A stretch of DNA of 6,351 bases from Thermoplasmata archaeon (GTDB lineage: Archaea > Thermoplasmatota > Thermoplasmata > Lutacidiplasmatales > UBA184): contig JASHWY010000123.1 in NCBI GenBank assembly GCA_030043835.1, positions 1 to 6,351 of the forward strand, in the 5' to 3' direction. Of this stretch, positions 1-5,364 are shown one piece after another. Position numbers and translations under genes: made by a program. The first letter of the stretch is position 1. Every line of letters starts with the position of its first letter. The notes beneath the pieces are model-generated. The model made no database searches and was not told where the DNA came from. It saw only the letters and a list, made by a program, of their open reading frames with translations.

Positions 1-222
1 CTCTGCCACGTCATCCAGCGGCAGGCGGGCGCGGAACTCTGGCCGCCGGGCGTAAGCTACGTGAAGCGATGGACCGAGGTCGAGGCGTATCGGTTCGTCG
101 TCGACGAGGCCCGTCGACTGGGCGTCTCGAACGAGTTCCTGAAGGAGTATCTCAAGGTCGAGTGGATCTCCGACGAGGAGCACCGCGAGTTGCTCACGCT
201 GCTCGAGCTTCCGGTCGACTGA
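1..222 (+). CDS. 3' end of an unidentified protein-coding gene
   Basis: Frame 1 is open from the window edge to a TGA at 220-222, giving the last 73 residues of a protein whose start lies outside the window. I do not recognise the family. The piece is soluble-looking, acidic and probably mostly helical. It begins LCHVIQRQ, has a WPPG turn near residues 14-17, and continues with a charged helical stretch rich in E, K and R (about residues 22-65) ending LELPVD. There is no membrane segment and one cysteine (residue 2). Codon choice, with G or C in nearly every third position, matches the other genes, which supports a real coding frame. The competing + frame from about 69 runs through this gene and into the transporter gene and gives an Arg/Pro-rich product typical of a GC-rich shadow. 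Reality of the frame is fairly sure; function is unknown. Confidence 0.72.
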   Translation, partial: LCHVIQRQAGAELWPPGVSYVKRWTEVEAYRFVVDEARRLGVSNEFLKEYLKVEWISDEEHRELLTLLELPVD

Positions 223-229
223 TCGCCCA

Positions 230-250
230 CGACGCCCTTCACGGGCGTCG
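230..250 (+). terminator. perfect 8-bp inverted repeat after the first gene; possible terminator
   Basis: CGACGCCC at 230-237 is the exact reverse complement of GGGCGTCG at 243-250, leaving a 5-nt TTCAC loop. It starts 7 nt after the stop codon of the upstream gene and lies well before the transporter promoter, which is where a 3'-end structure would sit. There is no T-run directly after it (the first TTT is at 265-267). Archaeal termination mostly relies on T-rich tracts, so this could instead protect the mRNA 3' end or be chance in GC-rich DNA. The inverted repeat is certain; the role is not. Confidence 0.33.
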
Positions 251-282
251 GGAACCTCCCGCGTCTTTCGACAGCAACCTTG

Positions 283-289
283 GCTTTAT
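283..289 (+). promoter_or_regulatory. candidate TATA box of the MFS transporter gene
   Basis: GCTTTAT at 283-289 is one of the few A/T-leaning spots in this GC-rich gap. If it is a TATA box, transcription would start about 25 nt downstream, near 311, giving a leader of roughly 23 nt that includes the Shine-Dalgarno sequence at 321-326. The spacing is sensible, but the element matches the archaeal TATA consensus only partly and there is no clear purine-rich BRE before it. Confidence 0.35.
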
Positions 290-320
290 CCCCCCGGCCC
301 GGAACTCTTCCCGTTCACCA

Positions 321-326
321 GGGAGG
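321..326 (+). promoter_or_regulatory. Shine-Dalgarno sequence deciding the transporter start
   Basis: GGGAGG lies 7 nt before the ATG at 334, at good spacing for pairing with the 16S rRNA 3' end. It supports the ATG at 334 over an in-frame ATG at 280, which would lie upstream of the likely transcription start. It is the only strong Shine-Dalgarno motif before any gene here. Confidence 0.62.
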
Positions 327-333
327 CGGCGCC

Positions 334-1743
334 ATGTCGATCGACGTCAAGGCCCGCACCCTGGTCCGGCCGTCGTCGAGCGACCTCTGGTTCCTCGCCT
401 ATCTCCCGCTCGCGATCTCGGACGGGATCGCGACCCCGCTCATCCCCCTGCTCGCGCTCCAGCACTTCGGAGCCTCGGCGTTCGCGGTGACGATCATCAT
501 CGCGGCGAGCGCGATGAGCCAGGTTCCGTTCACGATCCTTTGGGGGAACCTCTCCGACCGAATCGCGCACCGGAAGTTCTTCCTCGTGGGGTCGTTCCTC
601 GCCACGGGGCTCGCGATCGTCGCGATCGCGCTCGCTCACAACCTGCTGACCTACTTCTGGCTCAACGTCGTCGAGGGCCTCGCGTCGGCCGCGAGCGCTC
701 CGATCGGCACGATGCTTCTCCTCGAGACCCGCCACAAGCGCTGGTGGCCGACCGACATCGGGCTCTTCAGCCTCATCTCGGGGCTCGGGACGACGATCGG
801 CCTCGGGCTCGGGTTCGTCTGGCTCTTCGTCATCGGCTACAACCAGTCGGCGATCTCGGTAATGACGGGCCTCCTCATCCTCTCGGGGATTCTCGCGCTC
901 GTCTCGGCGGCGGTTGCGTGGGCGTGGATCGAGGAGCCGTCGGCGCGGATCCCGCGGGCGTCGGTCTCTGACCTCGTGAACCTCCACCGCGGCGTGGTCG
1001 AGCGGCTGCGCCACGTTCGGAACCGGGTCGTCAGCATCATCGACCTAACGCGCTCGAGCTCGGGGAAGCTTCCCGGCCGAGAGTATCTCTTCCTCGCGGC
1101 GCTCGGCGCGATGAGCATCGGCTTCGACATCTTTTACGGCCCGTTTCCCGTGTTCCTTTGGCAGGACGCGAGGTTCACGGACGCGGGCGTCTTCATCGTC
1201 TACTTGGGCTCGGCGGCCGCATCGACCGCGCTCTTCTTCCACTCCGGCAAGGCCGTCGACAACCACTCTCCGAAGTGGGTCTTTTTGGACTCGTTGGGAG
1301 CGCGAATCGCGCTCATCGTGCTCTTCCTCTGGGGGCCGATCTACATCCTCCTCGGGCTCGGCTCGCCGGCCCTGCTCGCATGGCTCACGCTCTTGAACGC
1401 TCTCCTCGGCGTCACGTGGGCGTTCATCAGCACGGCGAGCACGTTGTTCCTCGTGCGTCTCGTCGGGCGAGCCGCCCGGGGCCGGGCGCTCGGGCTCTAC
1501 AACGCCTTCGCGGGCGCGGGAGGCCTCGTCGGCACGCTCCTCGGGGGCTGGCTCTACGCCACGTACGGCGTCCACTTCGCCTACTCGATCGCGGCGCTCA
1601 CGGTGGTGGGCGGCGCGTTGCTCCTCCTCCCGATCCCGTACCACGTCTTCCAGCTCCCGCACCACGCCTTTAGCCGTCGACACCTCTGGGCCAGCACGCG
1701 AGCGACGCTCCCTCCTCCCTACCGGAAGCTCCCCCGCCGCTAG
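334..1743 (+). CDS. Major Facilitator Superfamily (MFS) transporter, substrate unknown
   Basis: This encodes a 469-residue integral membrane protein, the usual length for a 12-helix MFS carrier, which moves small solutes across the cytoplasmic membrane by a rocker-switch mechanism. Hydrophobic segments alternate with short charged loops in two halves. The first half spans about residues 18-197. A hydrophilic central loop of about 50 residues (198-249, rich in R, E and S) follows, then a second hydrophobic half to about residue 445 and a basic tail ending KLPRR. The loop between helices 2 and 3 carries MFS motif A: G71-N-L-S-D75-R76 followed by R80-K81. The matching loop of the second half keeps a weaker version near residues 303-315 (HSGKAVDNHSPKW). 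Small-residue helices such as G115-LASAAS-A122 and the AFAGAGG stretch near the C-terminus are typical. The start is set by the Shine-Dalgarno motif. No substrate can be assigned: family membership is solid, and drug, sugar or metabolite transport are all possible. The gene ends 6 bp from the convergent downstream gene. Confidence 0.9.
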   Translation: MSIDVKARTLVRPSSSDLWFLAYLPLAISDGIATPLIPLLALQHFGASAFAVTIIIAASAMSQVPFTILWGNLSDRIAHRKFFLVGSFLATGLAIVAIALAHNLLTYFWLNVVEGLASAASAPIGTMLLLETRHKRWWPTDIGLFSLISGLGTTIGLGLGFVWLFVIGYNQSAISVMTGLLILSGILALVSAAVAWAWIEEPSARIPRASVSDLVNLHRGVVERLRHVRNRVVSIIDLTRSSSGKLPGREYLFLAALGAMSIGFDIFYGPFPVFLWQDARFTDAGVFIVYLGSAAASTALFFHSGKAVDNHSPKWVFLDSLGARIALIVLFLWGPIYILLGLGSPALLAWLTLLNALLGVTWAFISTASTLFLVRLVGRAARGRALGLYNAFAGAGGLVGTLLGGWLYATYGVHFAYSIAALTVVGGALLLLPIPYHVFQLPHHAFSRRHLWASTRATLPPPYRKLPRR

Positions 1744-1748
1744 CGGGG
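1732..1748. terminator. GC hairpin at the junction of two converging genes
   Basis: CCCCGC at 1732-1737 pairs perfectly with GCGGGG at 1743-1748 around a 5-nt loop (CGCTA) that holds part of the transporter's TAG stop. On the + strand it is followed by ATTAT, the only A/T-rich bases nearby, which also contain the convergent gene's stop codon (TTA at 1750-1752 = TAA on the minus strand). Such a structure could limit read-through between the converging genes. The pairing is certain; a terminator role is inferred. Confidence 0.33.
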
Positions 1749-1749
1749 A

Positions 1750-2235
1750 TTATCGCAGCCCTTCCCACGTCAGGGCACGGATGAGCAAGCCGAGCGTGAG
1801 GTTCGCGAGGAAGATCTCGAGCTCGGGCGGGTAATCCTTCACGACGCACGACCGAAAGCCGAGAAAGCCGAGCTGGCCGACGGCCACGGCCTCCGTGCCC
1901 CGGACGATCGCGAACTTCCCCGTGATGCGCTCGTTGATCGTGTAGTGGGAGCCGCCGTAGTCGATCGTCATCGGGCCGAACGTCGTCGACTTCGTGGTCC
2001 AGTGATCGTCGCCGACCGAGATCCGGATCTCGTCGGCCTTGACCCGGTAGGTGACGTTCGAGTGGACCTCTTGGGGGGCTTGCGGTCGGTACGTGACGTA
2101 CTCCGTCGAGAACAGCGCCGCGATGCGGGAACCCAGGCCCTCCTCGCTCCACTGGACCGGGCGGCAGAGCCAAAGCTCCTCACCCACCCGGATCTCAATG
2201 ACGTTCTTCAGGACCCGGGCCGTCGCCTGGATCAT
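1750..2235 (-). CDS. beta-rich protein of unknown function, possibly tubby-like/LURP-one-like
   Basis: This minus-strand gene encodes 161 residues starting MIQATARV and ending TWEGLR. I chose the ATG at 2235 rather than the in-frame ATG at 2265 because the A/T island at 2266-2274 would start transcription near 2245, making the longer start untranscribed; the ten extra residues also look unstructured. No Shine-Dalgarno is visible. The protein reads as a series of short beta strands with aromatic and Gly-Asp turns: 12-28, 61-75 (YRVKADEIRISVGDD), 87-101 (GPMTIDYGGSHYTIN), 104-112 and 116-133. A hydrophobic helix follows at about 138-155 after a Y-P-P turn (135-137). A beta barrel with a buried C-terminal helix is the layout of tubby-like and LURP-one-related proteins, and that is my tentative comparison. 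There is no signal peptide, and the single helix is more likely a barrel core than a membrane anchor, although anchoring is possible. The gene is real in codon use; its function is unknown. Confidence 0.7.
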   Translation of the reverse strand: MIQATARVLKNVIEIRVGEELWLCRPVQWSEEGLGSRIAALFSTEYVTYRPQAPQEVHSNVTYRVKADEIRISVGDDHWTTKSTTFGPMTIDYGGSHYTINERITGKFAIVRGTEAVAVGQLGFLGFRSCVVKDYPPELEIFLANLTLGLLIRALTWEGLR

Positions 2236-2265
2236 CGGCCCACGGGGGGAGGAGGCGTCCCTCAT

Positions 2266-2274
2266 CTAATAATC
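2266..2274. promoter_or_regulatory. A/T island between divergent genes; candidate two-way TATA box
   Basis: CTAATAATC (minus strand GATTATTAG) is the only A/T-rich stretch between the minus-strand gene (start 2235) and truD (start 2296). Its centre is about 26 nt before the GTG at 2296, the spacing of a leaderless archaeal transcript, and about 34 nt before the minus-strand ATG, leaving a leader of about 9 nt. Archaeal TATA boxes are nearly symmetric and a neighbouring BRE normally sets direction; I see no clear purine-rich BRE on either side, which would suit two-way use. A near copy lies at 3629-3637 before the first KaiC-like gene. Confidence 0.5.
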
Positions 2275-2295
2275 ACGGGTCGACTCGAGCCGCGC

Positions 2296-3600
2296 GTGTT
2301 GACCGTGCCGATTCACCCTCCCGCCGTCGAGGAGGCCGTCGGCCTCGGCTTCTATGCAAGCCGGACTCCCGGGGTCGCGGGACGGCTCAAGGGGACGCCC
2401 GACGACTTCGTGGTGAGCGAGATCTCGGACTATCCCCTTCCCGACCCCTCGGGCCCGTACACGGTCCTTAGGGTTCGTAGCCGAGATTGGGAACAGCACG
2501 AGCTCGCTAGCGCGATCGCGCGTCGCTTGGGGCTGGCCGCCCACGCGGTTCAGTGGGCCGGGACGAAGGACCGTAAGGCAGTCGCCGAGCGGCTCTTCTC
2601 TTACCGAGGACCCGCGCCCGTGCGCGACCTTGATCTTCGGGGCGTCGAGGTGCTCGAAACGTACTCCGCCCGCGAGGGGCTCGTGCTCGGACACCATTAC
2701 GGCAACGCCTTCGCAATCCGCGTCGAGGAGCTCGACGCGGACCCGCTCAACGCCGCCGCCCGGTACCGTGAGGTGGAACGCGAGCTTCGAGCGGGCTTTG
2801 GCATCCCCAACTTCTTCGGCCTGCAGCGGTTCGGCGAAGTTCGCCCCATTACGGCTGAGGTCGGTCGATGCGTCGTGCGGGGGGACCTCGCGGGGGCGGT
2901 CGACGCGTACCTTACGGCGCCGTGCCCGGACGGTCGGCCGGGGCCGGGCGACCTAGCCCGCCGCCGGTTCGCTGAGCACCGCGACCCGGTCGAGGCGTTG
3001 CGCGAGTTTCCCGCCGAGTACCGGTTCGAGCGGACGCTGCTCGAGCACCTCGCTCGCGGGCACACTCCGGAACGGGCCTTCCGGGCCCTCTCCCGGGAGC
3101 TGAGGCTGCTGTTCGTCCACGCCTTCCAATCCCTCCTCTTCAATCGGTGGCTGACCCGCCGCTACGGTGCCGGTCTCCCGTTCGACCGACCGGTCCCGGG
3201 AGACCGCCTCCTCCGTCTCCAGCGAGACGGCACGCTGCGAAGCCAGGACGCGATCCCCGTCGCCGACGACAATCTCAACGAGTGCGCCGACGTGGTCGCC
3301 CGGGGCCGGGCCCTCGTCGCGGGGCCCCTCGTCGGCTTCGACACTCCGGTCGATCCGGGCCCCGTCGGAGAGCTGTTCGAGGAAGCCCTTTCGGCGGAGG
3401 GTGTAACCCGCTCTCAGTTCCGCCTGCCCGCGACGCCCGAGATCGCGAGCCGGGGTGCCTGGCGGCCGATCGTGGTACCCGTCCCCCCGATCGCGCTCTC
3501 GACGGAGGAGGCCTCGGTCGTCTTTCGCTTCGCGCTCCCTAAAGGCGCCTACGCGACCGTGCTGCTCCGCGAGTTCCTCAAGACCGGATCCTCTCGGTAA
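2296..3600 (+). CDS. truD: tRNA pseudouridine synthase TruD (archaeal Pus7 type)
   Basis: TruD isomerises a uridine (classically U13 in the D-arm of some tRNAs) to pseudouridine in the cytoplasm. The 434-residue product is a normal length for archaeal TruD. The N-terminal part (about 16-45: GLGFYASRTPGVAG, then DDFVVSEI) matches the family's opening. The catalytic motif AGTKDRKAV is at residues 88-96 with D92 as the nucleophile, and the family signature NFFGLQRFG is at 172-180. The long region after it, including the TRUD insertion domain, is complete and ends at TAA 3598-3600. The frame is open back to an ATG at 1945, but that stretch lies over the minus-strand gene and would be shadow sequence. 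Possible starts near the homologous N-terminus are GTG 2296, TTG 2299 and GTG 2305. GTG 2296 is preferred because it lies about 26 nt after the A/T island and would be leaderless. After the catalytic motif the usual Thr/Gln-containing segment reads A97-E98, a mild departure. Family assignment is near certain; the exact start is not. Confidence 0.95.
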   Translation: MLTVPIHPPAVEEAVGLGFYASRTPGVAGRLKGTPDDFVVSEISDYPLPDPSGPYTVLRVRSRDWEQHELASAIARRLGLAAHAVQWAGTKDRKAVAERLFSYRGPAPVRDLDLRGVEVLETYSAREGLVLGHHYGNAFAIRVEELDADPLNAAARYREVERELRAGFGIPNFFGLQRFGEVRPITAEVGRCVVRGDLAGAVDAYLTAPCPDGRPGPGDLARRRFAEHRDPVEALREFPAEYRFERTLLEHLARGHTPERAFRALSRELRLLFVHAFQSLLFNRWLTRRYGAGLPFDRPVPGDRLLRLQRDGTLRSQDAIPVADDNLNECADVVARGRALVAGPLVGFDTPVDPGPVGELFEEALSAEGVTRSQFRLPATPEIASRGAWRPIVVPVPPIALSTEEASVVFRFALPKGAYATVLLREFLKTGSSR

Positions 3601-3613
3601 CGCGCCGCCGCGT
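3600..3613 (+). terminator. small hairpin at the truD stop
   Basis: ACGCG at 3600-3604 pairs with CGCGT at 3609-3613 around a CCGC loop, directly at the end of the TAA stop. An outer pair, CTCTC 3591-3595 with GAGAG 3620-3624, could extend it across an internal loop. There is no T-run before the next promoter element. It could help end truD transcription or shape the 3' end, but a stem this short is easily chance in GC-rich DNA. Confidence 0.22.
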
Positions 3614-3626
3614 GTCGAAGAGAGCC

Positions 3627-3637
3627 TACTAATAGTC
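3627..3637 (+). promoter_or_regulatory. candidate TATA box of the KaiC-like gene pair
   Basis: TACTAATAGTC is the only A/T-rich element in the 72-nt gap between truD and the first KaiC-like gene. It is preceded by purine-rich GAAGAGAG (3617-3624), a reasonable BRE-like stretch. Transcription would start near 3657, giving a leader of about 16 nt before the ATG at 3673. The core CTAATAGTC (3629-3637) differs by one base from CTAATAATC at 2266-2274, which supports a shared promoter style in this genome. No Shine-Dalgarno motif follows. Confidence 0.5.
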
Positions 3638-3672
3638 GCCCTCCGGGTTCGAGCGCGCGGAAACGTCTCGCG

Positions 3673-4590
3673 ATGGAACTCGAGTCTCCCCGGCCGTTCT
3701 GGGTCCCGCCAACCTCGACCCCCTATCACCGGTCGGCGCCAGCGGTCGTTCATCCCGCGCGAATCCCCACCGGCGTACCGGACTTCGACTACCTCACGGG
3801 AGGGATCCCGACGGGGTCGGTGGTGCTCCTCTTCGGATCGGCCGGGTCGGGTCATGAGGAGTTCGCGCTCACCTCGGCCGTCCACCTGATGCTCCGGTAC
3901 GACGAGCCGCGTCTCCATCGGTTCTACCTCGGCAGCGCGAAGGGACCGTTCGTCTATCCGGACGGCGTCGTCTACATCAGCACGAGCCGATCGCGCGACC
4001 AGGTGTTGGGACAGGTCGAGGGAGCGTTCGAAGGCACGTACCCGAGCGTCCTTTCCCGGCACTTGACGTTCCACGACCTCTCTCCCACGTACTTTGCCGA
4101 TACCGTCGTTCCCGCGTCGTGGTCGGCGGTGCCGAAGCTCCTCTCCGGAGCCTCGGGGCCCCGACCGGACGGGGATTCGGGGCCGGTGCGAGCGCTCGCC
4201 GACGCGATCGACGCGGACCCCGGACGGAACCTCGTCATCGTCGATTCGCTCACCGACCTCCTCGTGCGACGCGGCGTCGAAGCGCAGGACCTTTTGGCGC
4301 TCGTGAAGGGTCTTCGTCGTCGCGCGAAGGAGTGGGGCGGAGTCGTCTACCTCCTCCTCGCCGAGGGCGTCGCGCATGCGGCCACCGAGCAGGCGGTGAT
4401 CGACTCGGTCGACGGCGTGCTCCTCTTCTCCTGGAACTCGAACCCCGCCCACTCGCACCGGCAACGCTCGATGCTGATCGACAAGTTCATGTCGGTGCTC
4501 TCGCGCCTACCGGCCGAGCACCAGGGACGATTCGTCATCCGGATCAATTCGGCGAGCGGCCTCGTCACGACGCAGTATGAGCGGATCTGA
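3673..4590 (+). CDS. KaiC/RAD55-like RecA-fold protein with a degraded ATPase site (predicted pseudo-ATPase)
   Basis: The 305-residue product has the KaiC/RAD55 single-domain plan after a proline-rich N-terminal extension of about 29 residues. R30-IPTGVPDFDYLTGGIPTGS-V50 matches the usual family opening. The P-loop reads G55-S-A-G-S-G60-H61-E62, so the Walker A lysine is His and the following Ser/Thr is Glu. The strand that normally ends in the paired catalytic glutamates reads YISTSR (101-106), with S105-R106 in their place. The Walker B strand survives as NLVIVD191. Between the P-loop helix and that strand is an insertion (about 76-98). A Gly/Pro/Asp-rich loop (about 158-171) precedes the Walker B region, and the end (RQRSMLIDKF to QYERI) resembles KaiC-family C-termini. 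ATP hydrolysis is therefore unlikely; nucleotide binding cannot be excluded. The gene overlaps the next, intact KaiC-like gene by 14 bp, so a regulatory or structural partner role is the simplest inference. Inactivated KaiC relatives are known in archaea. No kinase, receiver or helix-turn-helix domain is fused. Fold is confident; cellular role is not known. Confidence 0.88.
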   Translation: MELESPRPFWVPPTSTPYHRSAPAVVHPARIPTGVPDFDYLTGGIPTGSVVLLFGSAGSGHEEFALTSAVHLMLRYDEPRLHRFYLGSAKGPFVYPDGVVYISTSRSRDQVLGQVEGAFEGTYPSVLSRHLTFHDLSPTYFADTVVPASWSAVPKLLSGASGPRPDGDSGPVRALADAIDADPGRNLVIVDSLTDLLVRRGVEAQDLLALVKGLRRRAKEWGGVVYLLLAEGVAHAATEQAVIDSVDGVLLFSWNSNPAHSHRQRSMLIDKFMSVLSRLPAEHQGRFVIRINSASGLVTTQYERI

Positions 4591-5302
4591 GAGCGCCCGG
4601 CCGAAGGTGTCGACCGGGATCCCGGGCCTCGACGAGATGCTCGGGGGAGGGTTTCCCGACGGTCACGTGGTCCTGGTCACGGGACTTCCCGGAACGGGGA
4701 AAACGTGTCTCGGTCTCCAGTTCCTGCTCTCGGGCGCGGCCCGCGGCGAGAAGGGGGTCTTCCTCTCGCTCGAGGAGGATGCGCCCCAGCTCCTGGAGAG
4801 CGCCCGGCAGTTCCACTGGCCCGTCGACGCGGCGGTCGACAAGGGCCTTCTAAAGTTCGTTCGGCTCGACCCCAAGGAGACACGCCAGAGCCTTCACCGG
4901 ATCCAAGGAGACCTCGGGAAGGAGCTCCAGTCGCTCGGCGCCCGCCGCCTCGTCCTCGATTCCGTGTCGCTCCTCAACATGCTGAGCGACGACGAGCCGA
5001 CGCGCCGCTCGACCCTCTTCGCGCTCGCGGCCGCGTGCCGCCAGGCCGGGGCGACGAGCGTTCTCACTGCGGAGGCGGACCCACGGCACCCCGAGGTGAG
5101 CCGCGACGGTCTTTCGGAGTACGTCGCGGACGGGGTCGTTCTCTTAGGCTACAGCGCGAACCCCGACGGGCACCGGGTCGGCCTCTCGCTAAGAATCCTC
5201 AAGATGCGCCGCACCGCCCACACGCGGACCGTGCAGCCGTACTCGATCGGGGCGAACGGCATCACGGTCGACGCGAAAGCGGTCGACTTTGGTGCGGCGT
5301 AG
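4577..5302 (+). CDS. KaiC/RAD55-like RecA-superfamily ATPase, single domain, active site intact
   Basis: This 241-residue cytoplasmic protein is a standard single-domain archaeal KaiC-like ATPase. In order: TGIPGLDEMLGGGFPDG (13-29); Walker A G36-LPGTG-K42-T43; the catalytic glutamate pair E66-E67 in FLSLEED; Walker B RRLVLD128-S; and the family's C-terminal signature LRILKMR (205-211) with H215 and GITV (228-231). All residues expected for ATP binding and hydrolysis are present. It has one domain, whereas circadian KaiC has two, and no KaiA or KaiB gene is visible, so a clock role should not be assumed. The ATG at 4577 lies inside the end of the preceding pseudo-ATPase gene in another frame, with no Shine-Dalgarno before it, which points to translation coupled to that gene. 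Members of this family act in signalling, archaellum assembly (ArlH) or recombination; which applies here cannot be told. The start is well supported by the family's N-terminal pattern. Confidence 0.93.
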   Translation: MSGSESARPKVSTGIPGLDEMLGGGFPDGHVVLVTGLPGTGKTCLGLQFLLSGAARGEKGVFLSLEEDAPQLLESARQFHWPVDAAVDKGLLKFVRLDPKETRQSLHRIQGDLGKELQSLGARRLVLDSVSLLNMLSDDEPTRRSTLFALAAACRQAGATSVLTAEADPRHPEVSRDGLSEYVADGVVLLGYSANPDGHRVGLSLRILKMRRTAHTRTVQPYSIGANGITVDAKAVDFGAA

Positions 5303-5306
5303 ACGC

Positions 5307-5341
5307 GGTTTTACGACCCCCCCCGCGCGCTCCTTACAAGG
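5307..5341 (+). promoter_or_regulatory. candidate promoter region of dinB
   Basis: The 62-nt gap between the second KaiC-like gene and dinB holds two A/T spots. GGTTTTAC at 5307-5314 could be a TATA box giving a leader of about 28 nt, or a short T-tract ending the upstream transcript. CCTTACAAGG at 5332-5341 is a near-palindrome (CCTT/AAGG arms) centred about 28 nt before the ATG, which would suit a leaderless transcript or a small operator. A run of eight C's (5317-5324) separates them. Neither element is a strong TATA match, and read-through from the KaiC-like pair is also possible. Confidence 0.28.
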
Positions 5342-5364
5342 CGCCGCGGCCCTTCCCCCTCGGG

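Noticed and set aside
280..333. ATG at 280 as the transporter start
   Set aside because: It would precede the candidate TATA box and likely transcript start; the ATG at 334 has a well-spaced GGGAGG.
69..971. + strand frame of 300 codons spanning the first gene and part of the transporter gene
   Set aside because: Arg/Pro/Asp-rich shadow product that crosses the end of one gene and the promoter and start of the next.
286..1683. Two minus-strand open frames (286-1014 and 1045-1683) opposite the MFS gene
   Set aside because: Both give Arg/Glu-rich low-complexity products that mirror the transporter's codons; the + strand encodes a complete membrane protein with MFS motif A.
1945..2295. Extending truD upstream to an ATG at 1945
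   Set aside because: This part lies antisense to a separate gene, has Arg/Asp/Val-rich shadow composition, and TruD homology begins only around 2296-2340.
3646..3660. GGGTTCGAGC resembling a tRNA T-loop
   Set aside because: The base after the loop is G where C is needed, the stem does not pair, and no acceptor, anticodon or D-arm can be built around it.
2953..4464. Long minus-strand open frame (503 codons) across truD and the first KaiC-like gene
   Set aside because: The product is dominated by R, E, G and D with no recognisable motif and lies opposite two genes with clear family motifs; long antisense frames are expected in DNA with high GC at third codon positions.
4577..5302. Calling the second KaiC-like gene a circadian clock component
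   Set aside because: It has one RecA domain rather than the two of clock KaiC, and no kaiA or kaiB gene is visible; the single-domain archaeal family has other roles.
5317..5324. Run of eight C's before dinB as a phase-variation tract
   Set aside because: It lies between genes outside any reading frame and between ambiguous promoter spots; in a GC-rich genome one short run is not evidence of phase variation.
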